Origin: Mycobacterium saskatchewanense
GTDB taxonomy: Bacteria; Actinomycetota; Actinomycetes; Mycobacteriales; Mycobacteriaceae
Length of the DNA: 64,000 nt
Reading direction: 5' to 3'
Assembly (NCBI RefSeq): GCF_010729105.1
Contig: NZ_AP022573.1
Location: 1,550,001 to 1,614,000 of the forward strand
The position numbers were made by a program, and so were the translations under genes. Positions within the stretch are counted from its first letter, which is position 1. Each line of letters starts with the position of its first letter. The notes beneath the pieces are model-generated. The model was not told the DNA's origin. It saw only the letters and a program-made list of their open reading frames with translations, and did not search any database. Positions 55,218 to 64,000 of this stretch are shown piece by piece.

Positions 55218-56717
55218 GTGGTTGGCACGTCTGGCTCCGGTTTCGGATCCGTTTCCGGATCCGGTGGCCGACGCCTGCCCACCTTGACTGACCTGCTCTA
55301 TCAGCTGGCCAGCAGGGCGGTGACGTCGGACGAATTGGTACGCCGATCCCTACACGCCATCAACACCAGCCAGTCCACCCTGAACGCCTTCCGGGTGGTG
55401 CTCACCGAGTCCGCGCTCGCCGACGCGGCCAAGGCCGACCGGCGCCGCGCCGCCGGTGATACCGCGCCGTTGCTGGGCATCCCGATCGCGGTCAAGGATG
55501 ACGTCGACGTTGCTGGGGTGCCGACCGCCTTCGGAACCCAGGGGCACGTCCGGCCGGCCACGCAGGATGCCGAGGTGGTGCGCCGCCTGAAGAAGGCCGG
55601 CGCCGTCATCGTCGGCAAGACCAACACGTGCGAGCTGGGCCAGTGGCCGTTCACCAGCGGCCCGGGCTTTGGCCACACCCACAATCCCTGGTCGCGCCGG
55701 CACACGCCGGGCGGATCATCGGGCGGCAGCGCCGCCGCCGTCGCCGCGGGACTGGTGACCGCCGCCATCGGCTCCGACGGGGCCGGCAGCGTCCGCATCC
55801 CCGCCGCCTGGACGCACCTGGTGGGCATCAAGCCGCAGCGCGGCCGCATCTCGACGTGGCCGCTGCCCGAGGCGTTCAACGGCCTCACCGTCAACGGCGT
55901 GCTGGCGCGCACGGTGGCCGACGCGGCGCTGGTGCTGGACGCCGCGTCGGGAAACGTCGAGGGTGACCGGCACAAGCCGCCCCCGCTCACGGCGTCCGAC
56001 TATGTGGGAATCGCCCCGGGACCGCTGAACATTGCGCTGTCGACGCGCTTCCCCTACACCGGGTTTCGCGCGAAGCTGCATCCGGAGATCCTGGCCGCCA
56101 CCCGGGCGGTGGGCAAGCAACTGGAACTGCTCGGCCACAAGGTGGTGACCGGCAACCCCGACTACGGCATGCGGTTGTCGTGGGACTTCCTGGTCCGGTC
56201 GACCGCCGGCCTGCGGGACTGGGAGGAGCGGCTCGGTGACGACGTCGTCCTGGACCCCCGCACGGTGGCGAACCTGCGACTCGGCCACATCCTGGGGCAG
56301 GCGATCCTGCGCAGCGCGCGCCTGCACGAAGTCGCCGACCAGCGCCGGGTCGGCTCGATCTTCGACATCGTCGACGTGGTGTTGGCGCCGACCACCGCGC
56401 AGCCACCCCCGCTGGCGCGGTCCTTCGACCGCATGGGCAGCTACGGCACCGACCGGGCGATGATCGCCGCGTGCCCGGTCACCTGGCCGTGGAACGTGCT
56501 GGGCTGGCCGTCGATCAGCGTGCCGGCGGGGTTCACCTCCGAGGGCCTGCCGATCGGCGTGCAGCTGATGGGTCCGGCGAACAGCGAAGGCATGCTGATC
56601 TCGCTGGCCGCCGAGCTCGAGGCCGTCTGCGGCTGGGCGAGCAAGCAGCCGAAGGCGTGGTGGAATCACCACACGGACACCCCGCCGGTGCCCGGCGCTC
56701 CCCCGCCCCGGAGATGA
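55218..56717 (+). CDS. amiA2: Amidase signature family enzyme (AmiA2-like)
   Basis: 499 residues. The Ser-cisSer-Lys triad: Lys in IPIAVKDDVDVAGVP, the serines in TPGGSSGGSAAAVAAGLV, with GSDGAGSVRIPAAWTHLVG. Hydrolyses carboxylic amides; physiological substrate unknown. Rv2363 ortholog, divergent from recO. Confidence 0.9.
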   Translation: MVGTSGSGFGSVSGSGGRRLPTLTDLLYQLASRAVTSDELVRRSLHAINTSQSTLNAFRVVLTESALADAAKADRRRAAGDTAPLLGIPIAVKDDVDVAGVPTAFGTQGHVRPATQDAEVVRRLKKAGAVIVGKTNTCELGQWPFTSGPGFGHTHNPWSRRHTPGGSSGGSAAAVAAGLVTAAIGSDGAGSVRIPAAWTHLVGIKPQRGRISTWPLPEAFNGLTVNGVLARTVADAALVLDAASGNVEGDRHKPPPLTASDYVGIAPGPLNIALSTRFPYTGFRAKLHPEILAATRAVGKQLELLGHKVVTGNPDYGMRLSWDFLVRSTAGLRDWEERLGDDVVLDPRTVANLRLGHILGQAILRSARLHEVADQRRVGSIFDIVDVVLAPTTAQPPPLARSFDRMGSYGTDRAMIAACPVTWPWNVLGWPSISVPAGFTSEGLPIGVQLMGPANSEGMLISLAAELEAVCGWASKQPKAWWNHHTDTPPVPGAPPPRR

Positions 56718-56789
56718 AACCCCAAGCGGCACAGCGCCGAAGCGCCGCGGTGGGCGTTTGCCGACCGCGACACCGGGTAGTGGTCCGCA

Positions 56790-57361
56790 GTGGGCGGATT
56801 CGGGCGGGACGACCCCGACCTGGACGCGGTTGCGCGTAGCCACTTTGGCTGGGAAATCCTCACCGACGACCAGCGCGACGCGATGCGGGCGGTCCTGCGG
56901 GGTCGCGACGTGCTGCGGTGATGCCGACCGGGTCCGGCAAGTCGGCGATCTACCAGGTGCCCTCCCTGCTCATCGACGGGGTGACCCTGGCGGTGTCGCC
57001 GCTGATCGCGCTGCAGGAGGACCAGGTCAGCGCCATCGAGGGCAGCGGCGCGGGCACCGCCGTGGCCATCAATTCGGGCCTGCGGGCGGCCGAGCGCCGG
57101 CGCGGCTGGCAGGCCGTCGACTCCTCGGAGGGCGACTTCGTGTTCATCGCCCCCGAGCAGCTGGCGAACGACGAGGTGGTCGCCCGGCTGAGCGAAGCCT
57201 GGCTGTCGCTGATCGTGGTCGACGAGGCGCACTGCGTGTCGGCGTGGGGCCACGACTTCCGGCCGGACTATCGGCGCCTGGCCGATGTCTTCCGCCGGCT
57301 CGGGGAGTCGATCCCGATCGTCGCTTTGACCGCGACCGCGTCGGTGGTCGTGCGCCGAAAC
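56790..57361 (+). pseudogene. RecQ-family helicase remnant
   Basis: From GTG 56790, VGGFGRDDPDLDAVARSHFG and LTDDQRDAM start a RecQ-type protein. One base is missing near 56915, creating TGA at 56919. The other frame continues with the Walker A VMPTGSGKS, SPLIALQEDQV, VVDEAHCVSAWGHDFRPDYR and LTATAS, then loses homology near 57345. Motifs IV-VI are absent. The end abuts the DUF2795 gene on the other strand. Confidence 0.85.
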
Positions 57362-57373
57362 AAGCCGCCGGCG

Positions 57374-57574
57374 CTAGGTTTTCGAGCCGCCAACCACGTC
57401 CTGGTAGCCCGGCTCGTGCATGACGGCGCTGGGTCCGGCGAAGCTGTCTTTCTCCAAACCGCGCAGCGTCTCGACGAGCTCGCTGTCGGCGCCCTGCTGC
57501 TCGGCATGTGCGGCCAGGTCCGCCGGCGCACCCGGGTAGTCGAATCCGGACAGCGACTTCTGAAGATCGGTCAC
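57374..57574 (-). CDS. DUF2795-domain small protein
   Basis: 66 residues. DLQKSLSGFDYPGAPADLAA and HAEQQGADSELVETLRGL match the DUF2795 domain; the tail SFAGPSAVMHEPGYQDVVGG is extra. Function unknown. It lies tail-to-tail with the recQ remnant and 56 bases upstream of the end of era. Confidence 0.75.
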   Translation of the reverse strand: MTDLQKSLSGFDYPGAPADLAAHAEQQGADSELVETLRGLEKDSFAGPSAVMHEPGYQDVVGGSKT

Positions 57575-57630
57575 TTGAGATGGCGTGCCGTGCGGGCTAA
57601 GCGGCGCGGGACGGATAAACCCGGCCCGTT

Positions 57631-58539
57631 CTAAAACCCTAGCCGGCCAAGCTGTTTGGGGTCGCTCTGCCAGTTCTTGGCCACCTTCACCCTTAAGTCG
57701 AGATAGACCTTGGTGCCCAACAACTTCTCAATCTGGGCGCGCGCCGCGGTGCCAACTTCCCGCAGCCGCGCCCCGCCCTTGCCGATGATGATCCCCTTCT
57801 GGCTGTCCCGCTCGACGTAAAGCAGGGCGTGCACGTCGATGAGGTCGTCCCGCCCCTCCCGCGGGTTCACCTCGTCGATGACGACCGCCAGCGAGTGCGG
57901 CAGCTCGTCGCGCACGCCCTCGAGGGCGGCCTCGCGGATGAGCTCGGCCATCAAAACCTCTTCGGGTTCGTCGGTGAGCTCGCCGTCGGGGTAGTACGCC
58001 GGACCCTCGGGCAGGGCCGCCGCCAGCACGCCGACGAGCACGTCGACCTGCTCCCCCGTCGCGGCCGACACCGGAACGATCTCGGCCGAGTCGCCGACCA
58101 GCTCGCTGACCGCGACTAATTGCGCCGCAACCCGGTCTCTGGGCACCTTGTCGATCTTGGTGACGATCGCGACCAGCGTCGTCTTGGGGGCGGTGGACCG
58201 GATCTGCTCGACGATCCAACGGTCGCCGGGGCCGATCGCCTCGTCGGCGGGGATGCAGAGCCCGATCACGTCGACCTCGGTGTAGGTGTCGCGCACCAGG
58301 TCGTTGAGTCGTTTGCCCAGCAGAGTGCGGGGGCGGTGCAGTCCGGGGGTGTCGACCAGGACGATCTGGAAGTCGTCGCGGTGGATGATGCCCCGAATGG
58401 TGTGCCGGGTGGTCTGCGGGCGCATCGAGGTGATCGCCACCTTGGCGCCCACCAGCGCATTCGTCAGTGTCGACTTGCCGGTGTTCGGCCGCCCGACCAA
58501 GCACACGAAGCCCGAATGAAATCCGGTCATGTCGCCCAC
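57631..58539 (-). CDS. era: GTPase Era
   Basis: 302 residues (GTG 58539; ATG 58530 possible). G1 GRPNTGKST, G3 DTPG, G4 TKID, and a C-terminal KH domain with SQKGIIIGKGGARLREVG. Needed for 16S rRNA / 30S maturation. The ybeY, phoH and rsmE genes nearby are also RNA-related. Confidence 0.95.
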   Translation of the reverse strand: MGDMTGFHSGFVCLVGRPNTGKSTLTNALVGAKVAITSMRPQTTRHTIRGIIHRDDFQIVLVDTPGLHRPRTLLGKRLNDLVRDTYTEVDVIGLCIPADEAIGPGDRWIVEQIRSTAPKTTLVAIVTKIDKVPRDRVAAQLVAVSELVGDSAEIVPVSAATGEQVDVLVGVLAAALPEGPAYYPDGELTDEPEEVLMAELIREAALEGVRDELPHSLAVVIDEVNPREGRDDLIDVHALLYVERDSQKGIIIGKGGARLREVGTAARAQIEKLLGTKVYLDLRVKVAKNWQSDPKQLGRLGF

Positions 58540-58587
58540 CGTGAAACTGTGGCGAGTTTTCGGCCGATTTTTCGCCGTGGCTTCACG
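58540..58587. repeat. Intergenic dyad between the CBS-protein gene and era
   Basis: CGTGAA (58540-58545) and TTCACG (58582-58587) are inverted, with TGGCGA and TCGCC as inner arms. The outer arm and its GTGAA core resemble the repeats at 3811 and 5232, so it may be a distant member of the same dispersed palindrome family. Confidence 0.45.
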
Positions 58588-58594
58588 CTCGGCG

Positions 58595-59905
58595 TCATGA
58601 CGGGCCCTCGCCGTCGGAGCCGTCGGCCGAGCCGTTGGATTCCGCCGGGCTCAGCAGGACGGTGCTGATCCGCACCCGGCCGCGGTGGTCGGGGCCGCCC
58701 TCGGCGTGCAGGCGCAGGCCGTGCGAGACGACCTCCGCGCCGGGCAGCGGCACGCGGCCCAATTCCAGCGCCAGCAGGCCGCCCACGGTGTCGACGTCGA
58801 GGTCGTCGTCGAAGTCCACCCCGTACAACTCGCCGACGTCTTCGATCGGCAGCCGGGCCGAGACGCGGAAGTGCTTGTCGCCCAGGTCTTCCACCGGGGC
58901 CGTCTCGGCCTGGTCGTATTCGTCAGCGATCTCGCCGACGATCTCCTCCAGCACGTCCTCGATGCTGACCAGGCCGGCGATCGCGCCGTACTCGTCGACC
59001 AGCAGCGCCATGTGGATGCGGTCGCGCTGCATTTCGCGCAGCAGGGTGTCCAGCGGCTTGGAGTCCGGCACGAACACCGCGGGCCGCATCACCTGGGCCA
59101 CGGTGGCCCCCCGGCCGCCGTCGCCCGACCGGACGGTGTGCTGCACAAGGTCTTTCAGATACACCACCCCGACGATGTCGTCGACGTTCTCGCCGATCAC
59201 CGGGATGCGGGAATGGCCGCTGCGCACGGCGAGGTTGATCGCCTGGCTGGCCAGTTTGTCGCTCTCGATCCAGATCATCTCGGTGCGGGGCACCATCACC
59301 TCGCGGGCCGGGGTGTCGCCGAGCTCGAAGACCGACTGGATCATCCGGCGCTCGTCGGCGGCGACCACGCCGCGCTGCTGGGCAAGGTCGACCACTTCGC
59401 GCAGTTCGATCTCGGACGCGAACGGCCCGTTGCGCAGGCCGCGGCCCGGGGTAAGCATGTTACCCAGGATGACGAGCAACCGGCTGAGCGGCATCAGCAG
59501 CCACGAGATCGCGCGCAGCGGAAGGGCCGTCGTCAACGAGATCGAGTAGGCGTGCTGCCGCCCGAGGGTGCGCGGACCCACGCCGATGACCACGAAGCTG
59601 GTCACCACCATGATGGCCGCGGCGCCGAACAGCGCCCATCGCATGCCGAAGTTGTCGTAGAGGAACACCACCAGCAGTACGGTCGCGGTGACCTCGCACG
59701 TGATCCGCAGCAGCACGACCAGGTTGATGTAGCGGGGCCGCTCGGCCACCACCGCGGCCAGCGATACCGCCCCCGGACGCTCGTCGCGGACCAGCTCCTG
59801 GGCCCGGGCCAACGAGACCGTGCTGATGGCGGCGTCCATCGCCGCGAACAGCCCGCCCAGGGCGATCAGGGCTATCGCACCGAGCAGCTGAGGAACACCG
59901 GTCAA
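58595..59905 (-). CDS. CNNM/HlyC-type membrane protein with CBS pair (Rv2366c-like)
   Basis: 436 residues. TTG 59905 overlaps the ybeY stop (TTGA) and gives the N-terminus [20 protein letters not shown]. Three to four membrane spans (DUF21), then a CBS pair ([40 protein letters not shown]) and a CorC/HlyC domain ending LLSPAE. Probably divalent cation transport. Ortholog of Rv2366c by sequence pattern and position. Confidence 0.9.
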   Translation of the reverse strand: MTGVPQLLGAIALIALGGLFAAMDAAISTVSLARAQELVRDERPGAVSLAAVVAERPRYINLVVLLRITCEVTATVLLVVFLYDNFGMRWALFGAAAIMVVTSFVVIGVGPRTLGRQHAYSISLTTALPLRAISWLLMPLSRLLVILGNMLTPGRGLRNGPFASEIELREVVDLAQQRGVVAADERRMIQSVFELGDTPAREVMVPRTEMIWIESDKLASQAINLAVRSGHSRIPVIGENVDDIVGVVYLKDLVQHTVRSGDGGRGATVAQVMRPAVFVPDSKPLDTLLREMQRDRIHMALLVDEYGAIAGLVSIEDVLEEIVGEIADEYDQAETAPVEDLGDKHFRVSARLPIEDVGELYGVDFDDDLDVDTVGGLLALELGRVPLPGAEVVSHGLRLHAEGGPDHRGRVRISTVLLSPAESNGSADGSDGEGPS

Positions 59906-60435
59906 TTCTCGAAATACCTTGACTTGTCGAGCAATCGGCGGTCGCGTTCCTTCTGACGGTCCTGTTCGTACGCGTGGACCTGCTCGGCGACCCACTCCTC
60001 GAGCAGCCGGTTCTGGAGATCGAACATCTCTTTCTCCTCGGCCGGCTCGCCGTGGTCGTAGCCGAGCAGGTGCAGCACACCGTGGATGGTCAGCAGCGCC
60101 AACTCGTGCCCGAGGCTGTGCCCCGCCGCGGCCGCCTGCTCGGAGGCGAACTCCGGGCAGAGCACGATGTCGCCCAGCATGGACGGGCCCGGCTCGGGGG
60201 CGTCGGGGCGTCCGCCCGGCTCGAGCTCGTCCATGGGGAAGCTCATCACGTCGGTGGGGCCGGGCAGGTCCATCCAACGCATGTGCAGGTCGGCCATCGA
60301 CGCGATGTCCAGCAGCACCATCGACAGCTCGGCGGCGGGGTTGACGTCCATCTTGGCGATGACGAAGCGCGCGACGCTGACCAGCTCCGCTTCGGCGACG
60401 TCGATCCCCGACTCGTTGGACACTTCGATGCTCAC
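59902..60435 (-). CDS. ybeY: Endoribonuclease YbeY
   Basis: 177 residues, GTG 60435. Zinc signature [11 protein letters not shown] with ELALLTIHG before it. Acts in rRNA maturation and ribosome quality control. Overlaps the CBS-protein gene by four bases and follows phoH after 40. Confidence 0.95.
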   Translation of the reverse strand: MSIEVSNESGIDVAEAELVSVARFVIAKMDVNPAAELSMVLLDIASMADLHMRWMDLPGPTDVMSFPMDELEPGGRPDAPEPGPSMLGDIVLCPEFASEQAAAAGHSLGHELALLTIHGVLHLLGYDHGEPAEEKEMFDLQNRLLEEWVAEQVHAYEQDRQKERDRRLLDKSRYFEN

Positions 60436-60475
60436 GGGGCGCTCACAGGGCGCACGGGGATGCTCACGGCCCCTA

Positions 60476-61525
60476 TCATCGACGACCGCGGGAGCCCGAC
60501 GCGCGCCGAGCCGCCCGGTTCATCCCCAGGCCCGGCTCCTCGAACTTCGCGTAGGCGTCGACGATCTCCGAGACCAGCCGGTGGCGAACCACGTCGACGC
60601 TGGTCAGCACGGCGATGTGGATGTCGTCGACGTCATCGAGGATGTCCATCGCCGACCGCAGACCCGACCGTGCGCCGCCGGGCAGGTCGACCTGGGTGAT
60701 GTCCCCGGTGACCACGATCTTCGACCCGAACCCGAGCCGGGTGAGGAACATCTTCATCTGCTCGGCGGTGGTGTTCTGCGCCTCGTCGAGGACGATGAAG
60801 GCATCATTCAACGTGCGGCCCCGCATGTACGCCAGCGGCGCCACCTCGATGACCCCGGCGGACATCAGCTTCGGGATCAGCTCGGGGTCCATCATGTCGT
60901 AGAGCGCGTCGTACAGCGGCCGCAGGTAGGGGTCGATTTTCTCGCTCAGCGTGCCTGGCAGAAAGCCAAGGCGCTCACCGGCTTCCACCGCCGGCCGGGT
61001 CAGGATGATGCGGCTGACCTGTTTGCTCTGCAGGGCGCTGACCGCCTTGGCCATCGCCAGGTACGTCTTCCCGGTGCCGGCGGGCCCCACCCCGAACACG
61101 ACGGTGTTGGCGTCGATGGCGTCGACGTAGCGCTTCTGGTTGAGCGTCTTGGGCCGAATGGTCTTTCCGCGTCGGGACAGGATGTCCAGCGTCAGCACCT
61201 CGGCGGGCGATTCGTTGTCGGTGCCGACGAGCATGCCGACGCTGCGGCGCACCACCTCCGGGGTCAACGGTTGACCGCGGGAGACGATGGCGACCAATTC
61301 GGAGATCACCCGCTCGGCCAGCGCCACCTCGGCAGCCTCGCCGGTCAGGGTGACGGAGTTGCCGCGCACGTGCAGGTCCGCCTTCAAGTTGCGTTCGAGG
61401 GCGCGCAGGTTTTCGTCGGCCGAGCCCAGCAAGCCCACGACGACATCGGACGGAACGTCAATGCTGCTGCGAACTTGAGCAGAGGTCGATGAGGCGTCAC
61501 CGGCGCTGGTTTCGCGGGGCGTCAC
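60476..61525 (-). CDS. phoH: PhoH-family ATPase (PhoH1)
   Basis: 349 residues. Walker [19 protein letters not shown], Walker [13 protein letters not shown], and N-terminal RNA-binding-like region ([20 protein letters not shown]). GTG 61525 is preceded by AGGAAG. Rv2368c ortholog; fits the RNA-processing neighbourhood with ybeY and era. Confidence 0.94.
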   Translation of the reverse strand: MTPRETSAGDASSTSAQVRSSIDVPSDVVVGLLGSADENLRALERNLKADLHVRGNSVTLTGEAAEVALAERVISELVAIVSRGQPLTPEVVRRSVGMLVGTDNESPAEVLTLDILSRRGKTIRPKTLNQKRYVDAIDANTVVFGVGPAGTGKTYLAMAKAVSALQSKQVSRIILTRPAVEAGERLGFLPGTLSEKIDPYLRPLYDALYDMMDPELIPKLMSAGVIEVAPLAYMRGRTLNDAFIVLDEAQNTTAEQMKMFLTRLGFGSKIVVTGDITQVDLPGGARSGLRSAMDILDDVDDIHIAVLTSVDVVRHRLVSEIVDAYAKFEEPGLGMNRAARRASGSRGRR

Positions 61526-61635
61526 GTGGTTTCCGATGCCTGCTTCCTGAAGTTTCGGTGCGGGAATGCTCGAAAAGCCAGTCTACCGCTGGTCAGCAGC
61601 GGGTCCCAAGGCTCGACCGGGAATCTGGTCAGGCT

Positions 61636-62421
61636 TCATCGGCGTGTTGCGTCGCCGATTTCGCAGTCGGCGCTCGAGTCCCACCGCGGCGTGAGCACGC
61701 CCAGCGCGCCGAGCGCCACCGCCGCGGCGGTCGACGTCCGCAGCACCTGCGGGCCGAGCCGGACGGCGACCGCCCCGGAATCGGCCAGTTCGGCCATCTC
61801 GTCCGGCGCGATGCCGCCCTCCGGACCCACCAAGAGCAGCACCGAATCCGCCTGTGCCAGTTTGACATCCGTGAGCCGCTCGGTCGCCGACTCGTGCAGG
61901 GCCAGCACTGCCGCGCCCGCGGCCGCCTCATCGCGGATCCGCCGGGTCAACGCCGCGGTGGACAGGACACCGTCGACGGGCGGAATGTGCGCCCGGCGCG
62001 ATTGCCGCGCCGCCGATCGGGCGACGGCGCGCCAGCGGCGCAGGCCCTTCTCCACCCGGGATCCCTCCCAGTTCGCCACGCAGCGGGCGGCCCGCCACGC
62101 GAGGAACGAGTCGGCGCCGGCCTCGGTCGCCAGCTCGACCGCCAACTCCGAGCGCTCCGATTTGGGCAGCGCCTGCACCACCGTGACCGGGGGCCGCGGG
62201 GGTGCGACGTGCCAGCGCTCCAGCACCCGCGCGCGTAGCCCGTCTCGCCCGGCGTGCTCGACCCGGCAGTGGGCGAGCGCCCCGGCGCCGTCCCCGAGCA
62301 CCAGCTCCTCGCCAGGGCGGATGCGCCGCACGGTGGCGGCGTGGAAGCCCTCCTCGCCCTCGACCGCGGCCAGTTCGCCCGGGGCGGGCAGCGCGTCGAC
62401 GTAGAACAGCGTCGCCACCAT
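61636..62421 (-). CDS. rsmE: 16S rRNA (uracil-1498-N3)-methyltransferase
   Basis: 261 residues. SPOUT-class C-terminus [20 protein letters not shown] and [20 protein letters not shown] (knotted SAM site). Methylates 16S rRNA. 22 bases after dnaJ2, probably co-transcribed. Rv2372c ortholog; the PE_PGRS and other genes found between it and phoH1 in M. tuberculosis are absent here. Confidence 0.95.
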   Translation of the reverse strand: MVATLFYVDALPAPGELAAVEGEEGFHAATVRRIRPGEELVLGDGAGALAHCRVEHAGRDGLRARVLERWHVAPPRPPVTVVQALPKSERSELAVELATEAGADSFLAWRAARCVANWEGSRVEKGLRRWRAVARSAARQSRRAHIPPVDGVLSTAALTRRIRDEAAAGAAVLALHESATERLTDVKLAQADSVLLLVGPEGGIAPDEMAELADSGAVAVRLGPQVLRTSTAAAVALGALGVLTPRWDSSADCEIGDATRR

Positions 62422-62443
62422 GTGCGCGGGTCCGTAAGCCCGG

Positions 62444-63592
62444 CTAGCGCCCGGTGAAGGTCTCGCGCAGCCGGCTGAACAGCCCGCCGCCGGCGGCGTG
62501 CGTCGAGCGCACCTCGGGCACGTCGCGGCTGCGGCGGTTCTTCAGCTCGCGCAGCAGTTCGGTGTCGTGGTGGTCCAGCCGGGTGGGGACGACGACCTCG
62601 ACGTGCACATGCAGGTTGCCGCGCACCCCGGAGCGCAGGTGCGGCATGCCGTGGCCGCGCAGCGTGATCACGGCGCCGGGCTGGGTCCCCGGTGGGATGG
62701 TGATCTCGCTCATGCCGTCCAGGATGGCGTCGACGGTGACCGTCGCGCCCAGCGCCGCGTCGACCATCGGCACCGACACCGTGCAGTGCAGGTCGTCGCC
62801 CTCGCGGACGAAGATGTCGTGGGCCTGCTCGTGGACCTCGACGTATAGGTCGCCGGCCGGCCCGCCCCCCGGCCCGACCTCGCCCTGGGCGGCGAGCCGA
62901 ACCCGCATGCCCTCGCCGACGCCGGCAGGGATCTTGACGCTGATCTCCCGGCGGGCGCGGACGCGGCCGTCGCCCATGCACTGGTGGCAGGGGTCCGGGA
63001 TGACGGTGCCGACGCCGCGGCAGGTCGGGCAGGGCCGCGACGTCACCATCTGGCCCAGCAGCGAGCGCTGCACCGTCTGCACCTCGCCGCGGCCGCCGCA
63101 CGTGTCGCACGGGATCGGCGCCGAGTCGCCGTTGGTGCCCTTGCCCTGGCAGCGGTCGCAGAGGATGGCGGTGTCGACGGTCACCTGCTTCGTGACCCCG
63201 GTGGCGCACTCTTCGAGATCGAGCCGCATCCGCAGCAGCGAATCCGAGCCGGGCCGCACCCGGCCCGACGGGCCGCGGGAGGCCGAACCCCCGCCGAAGC
63301 CGCCGCCGAAGAAGGCCTCGAACACGTCGCCCAGGTTGCCGAAGCCGCCGAACCCGCCGCCGGCCGCGGCGGCGTTCTCCAGCGGGTCGCCGCCGAGGTC
63401 CACGATCCGGCGCTTCTCGGGGTCGCTGAGGACCTCGTAGGCGGCGCTGATCTCCTTGAACTTCGCCTGCGCGGCCTCGTCGGGATTGACGTCGGGATGC
63501 AGTTCGCGCGCCAGTTTGCGGTACGCGCGCTTGATCTCCGCGTCGCTGGCGTTTCTGCTCACGCCGAGCAGCCCGTAATAGTCGCGTGCCAC
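62444..63592 (-). CDS. dnaJ2: Chaperone DnaJ (DnaJ2 type)
   Basis: 382 residues, GTG 63592. J domain ([23 protein letters not shown] in ELHPDVN), Gly/Phe-rich linker, and four zinc-finger motifs [24 protein letters not shown] and CHQCMGDG, then the peptide-binding C-terminal domains. Co-chaperone of DnaK. Follows hrcA, as usual for dnaJ2 in mycobacteria. Confidence 0.96.
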   Translation of the reverse strand: MARDYYGLLGVSRNASDAEIKRAYRKLARELHPDVNPDEAAQAKFKEISAAYEVLSDPEKRRIVDLGGDPLENAAAAGGGFGGFGNLGDVFEAFFGGGFGGGSASRGPSGRVRPGSDSLLRMRLDLEECATGVTKQVTVDTAILCDRCQGKGTNGDSAPIPCDTCGGRGEVQTVQRSLLGQMVTSRPCPTCRGVGTVIPDPCHQCMGDGRVRARREISVKIPAGVGEGMRVRLAAQGEVGPGGGPAGDLYVEVHEQAHDIFVREGDDLHCTVSVPMVDAALGATVTVDAILDGMSEITIPPGTQPGAVITLRGHGMPHLRSGVRGNLHVHVEVVVPTRLDHHDTELLRELKNRRSRDVPEVRSTHAAGGGLFSRLRETFTGR

Positions 63593-63645
63593 GCTTGACC
63601 TTTCTTATGCCTTTTCTTGCCGCGTGATCGCGGCCGGGTGCGCGC

Positions 63646-64000
63646 TCATCGGGCACCCAGGACTTCGCCGATATAAAGAGCAACCGCAGCAACACTGGCG
63701 ATAGTTCCCGGATAGTCCATCCGGGTGGGTCCCAGCACACCCATGCCGCCGTATACGGTGTCCGAGGTGCCGTAGGCGGTGGTCACCATCGCCGTGCCGG
63801 CCATCTCCTCGACCGCGGTCTCGTGGCCGATGCGCACGGTCACCTTGCCGGCCTCCTGCTGCGCCGCAAGCAACCGCAACACCACCACCTGCTCCTCGAG
63901 CGCCTCCAGGATGGAGCGCAGCGAACCCCCGAAATCCGCGGCGTTGCGGGTGAGGTTCGCGGTGCCGCCCATCACCAGGCGCTCGTCGGTGTGTTCGACC
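63646..64000 (-). CDS. hrcA: Heat-inducible repressor HrcA (C-terminal part)
   Basis: The frame runs off the right edge; ~117 C-terminal residues are present ([40 protein letters not shown]). Represses class I heat-shock genes through CIRCE. The DNA-binding N-terminus lies outside the window. 53 bases upstream of dnaJ2. Confidence 0.92.
   Translation of the reverse strand, partial: VEHTDERLVMGGTANLTRNAADFGGSLRSILEALEEQVVVLRLLAAQQEAGKVTVRIGHETAVEEMAGTAMVTTAYGTSDTVYGGMGVLGPTRMDYPGTIASVAAVALYIGEVLGAR

Overview
The window is high-GC actinobacterial DNA from a slow-growing Mycobacterium, most probably of the M. avium complex or a close relative. Supporting genes are a complete mce operon, EsxO/EsxP-like WXG100 pairs, PPE38, a family 2A encapsulin (35-kDa antigen / MMP-I type) and a long block in the order of M. 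tuberculosis Rv2342-Rv2374c. Many genes carry a TANNNT -10 box 6-8 bases before an ATG or GTG, the usual arrangement for mycobacterial leaderless transcripts; I used this to choose several starts. Gene numbers such as Rv2343c come from memory of family members and order, not from a search.

Layout. 1-5.1 kb: the end of an ABC exporter, a phytase-like lipoprotein, a leaderless acyl-CoA oxidase-like gene, and a frameshifted IS30-family element sitting in the loop of a dyad repeat. 5.2-13.2 kb: tandem copies of that repeat, an LppP/LprE lipoprotein, a large assimilatory nitrate reductase fused to a CysJ-like flavoprotein behind a GlnR-type box, a decayed copy of the same gene that keeps its own GlnR-type box, and two rhodanese genes. 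13.2-24 kb: a minus-strand mce operon (yrbEA-yrbEB-mceABCDEF, two Mce-associated membrane proteins, and a coupled CAP-domain protein).

24.5-35.4 kb is the most interesting part, a sulfur island. A family 2A encapsulin and its cysteine desulfurase cargo are read leftward. Rightward runs a unit that starts with a leaderless polycysteine leader peptide and continues with a thioester-domain-like protein, cysK and cysE. A second, related leader peptide (Cys-Cys) precedes an ANTAR-domain protein and three overlapping flavin-dependent monooxygenases of the kind used to release sulfur from organosulfur compounds. In both leaders the stop codon is followed by TTNCCTGA, which is complementary to the ribosome-binding region of the next gene. 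This suggests translation-coupled, cysteine-responsive control of cysteine synthesis and sulfur scavenging, next to a compartment thought to store sulfur.

35.4-64 kb: malic enzyme, a leaderless fusion of an FAD/NAD(P)-binding domain with a TTC38-like TPR domain, a broken SDR gene, tRNA-Asn, then the conserved block: dnaG, sodC-like, dgt, a TPM-domain protein, two near-identical esx pairs flanking an Rv2348c-like gene, PPE38, glyS, smtB-zur, an Rv2360c-like gene, uppS, recO, amiA2, a recQ remnant, a DUF2795 protein, era, a CBS/HlyC-type protein, ybeY, phoH, rsmE, dnaJ2 and the end of hrcA. I saw no CRISPR array, prophage or rRNA.
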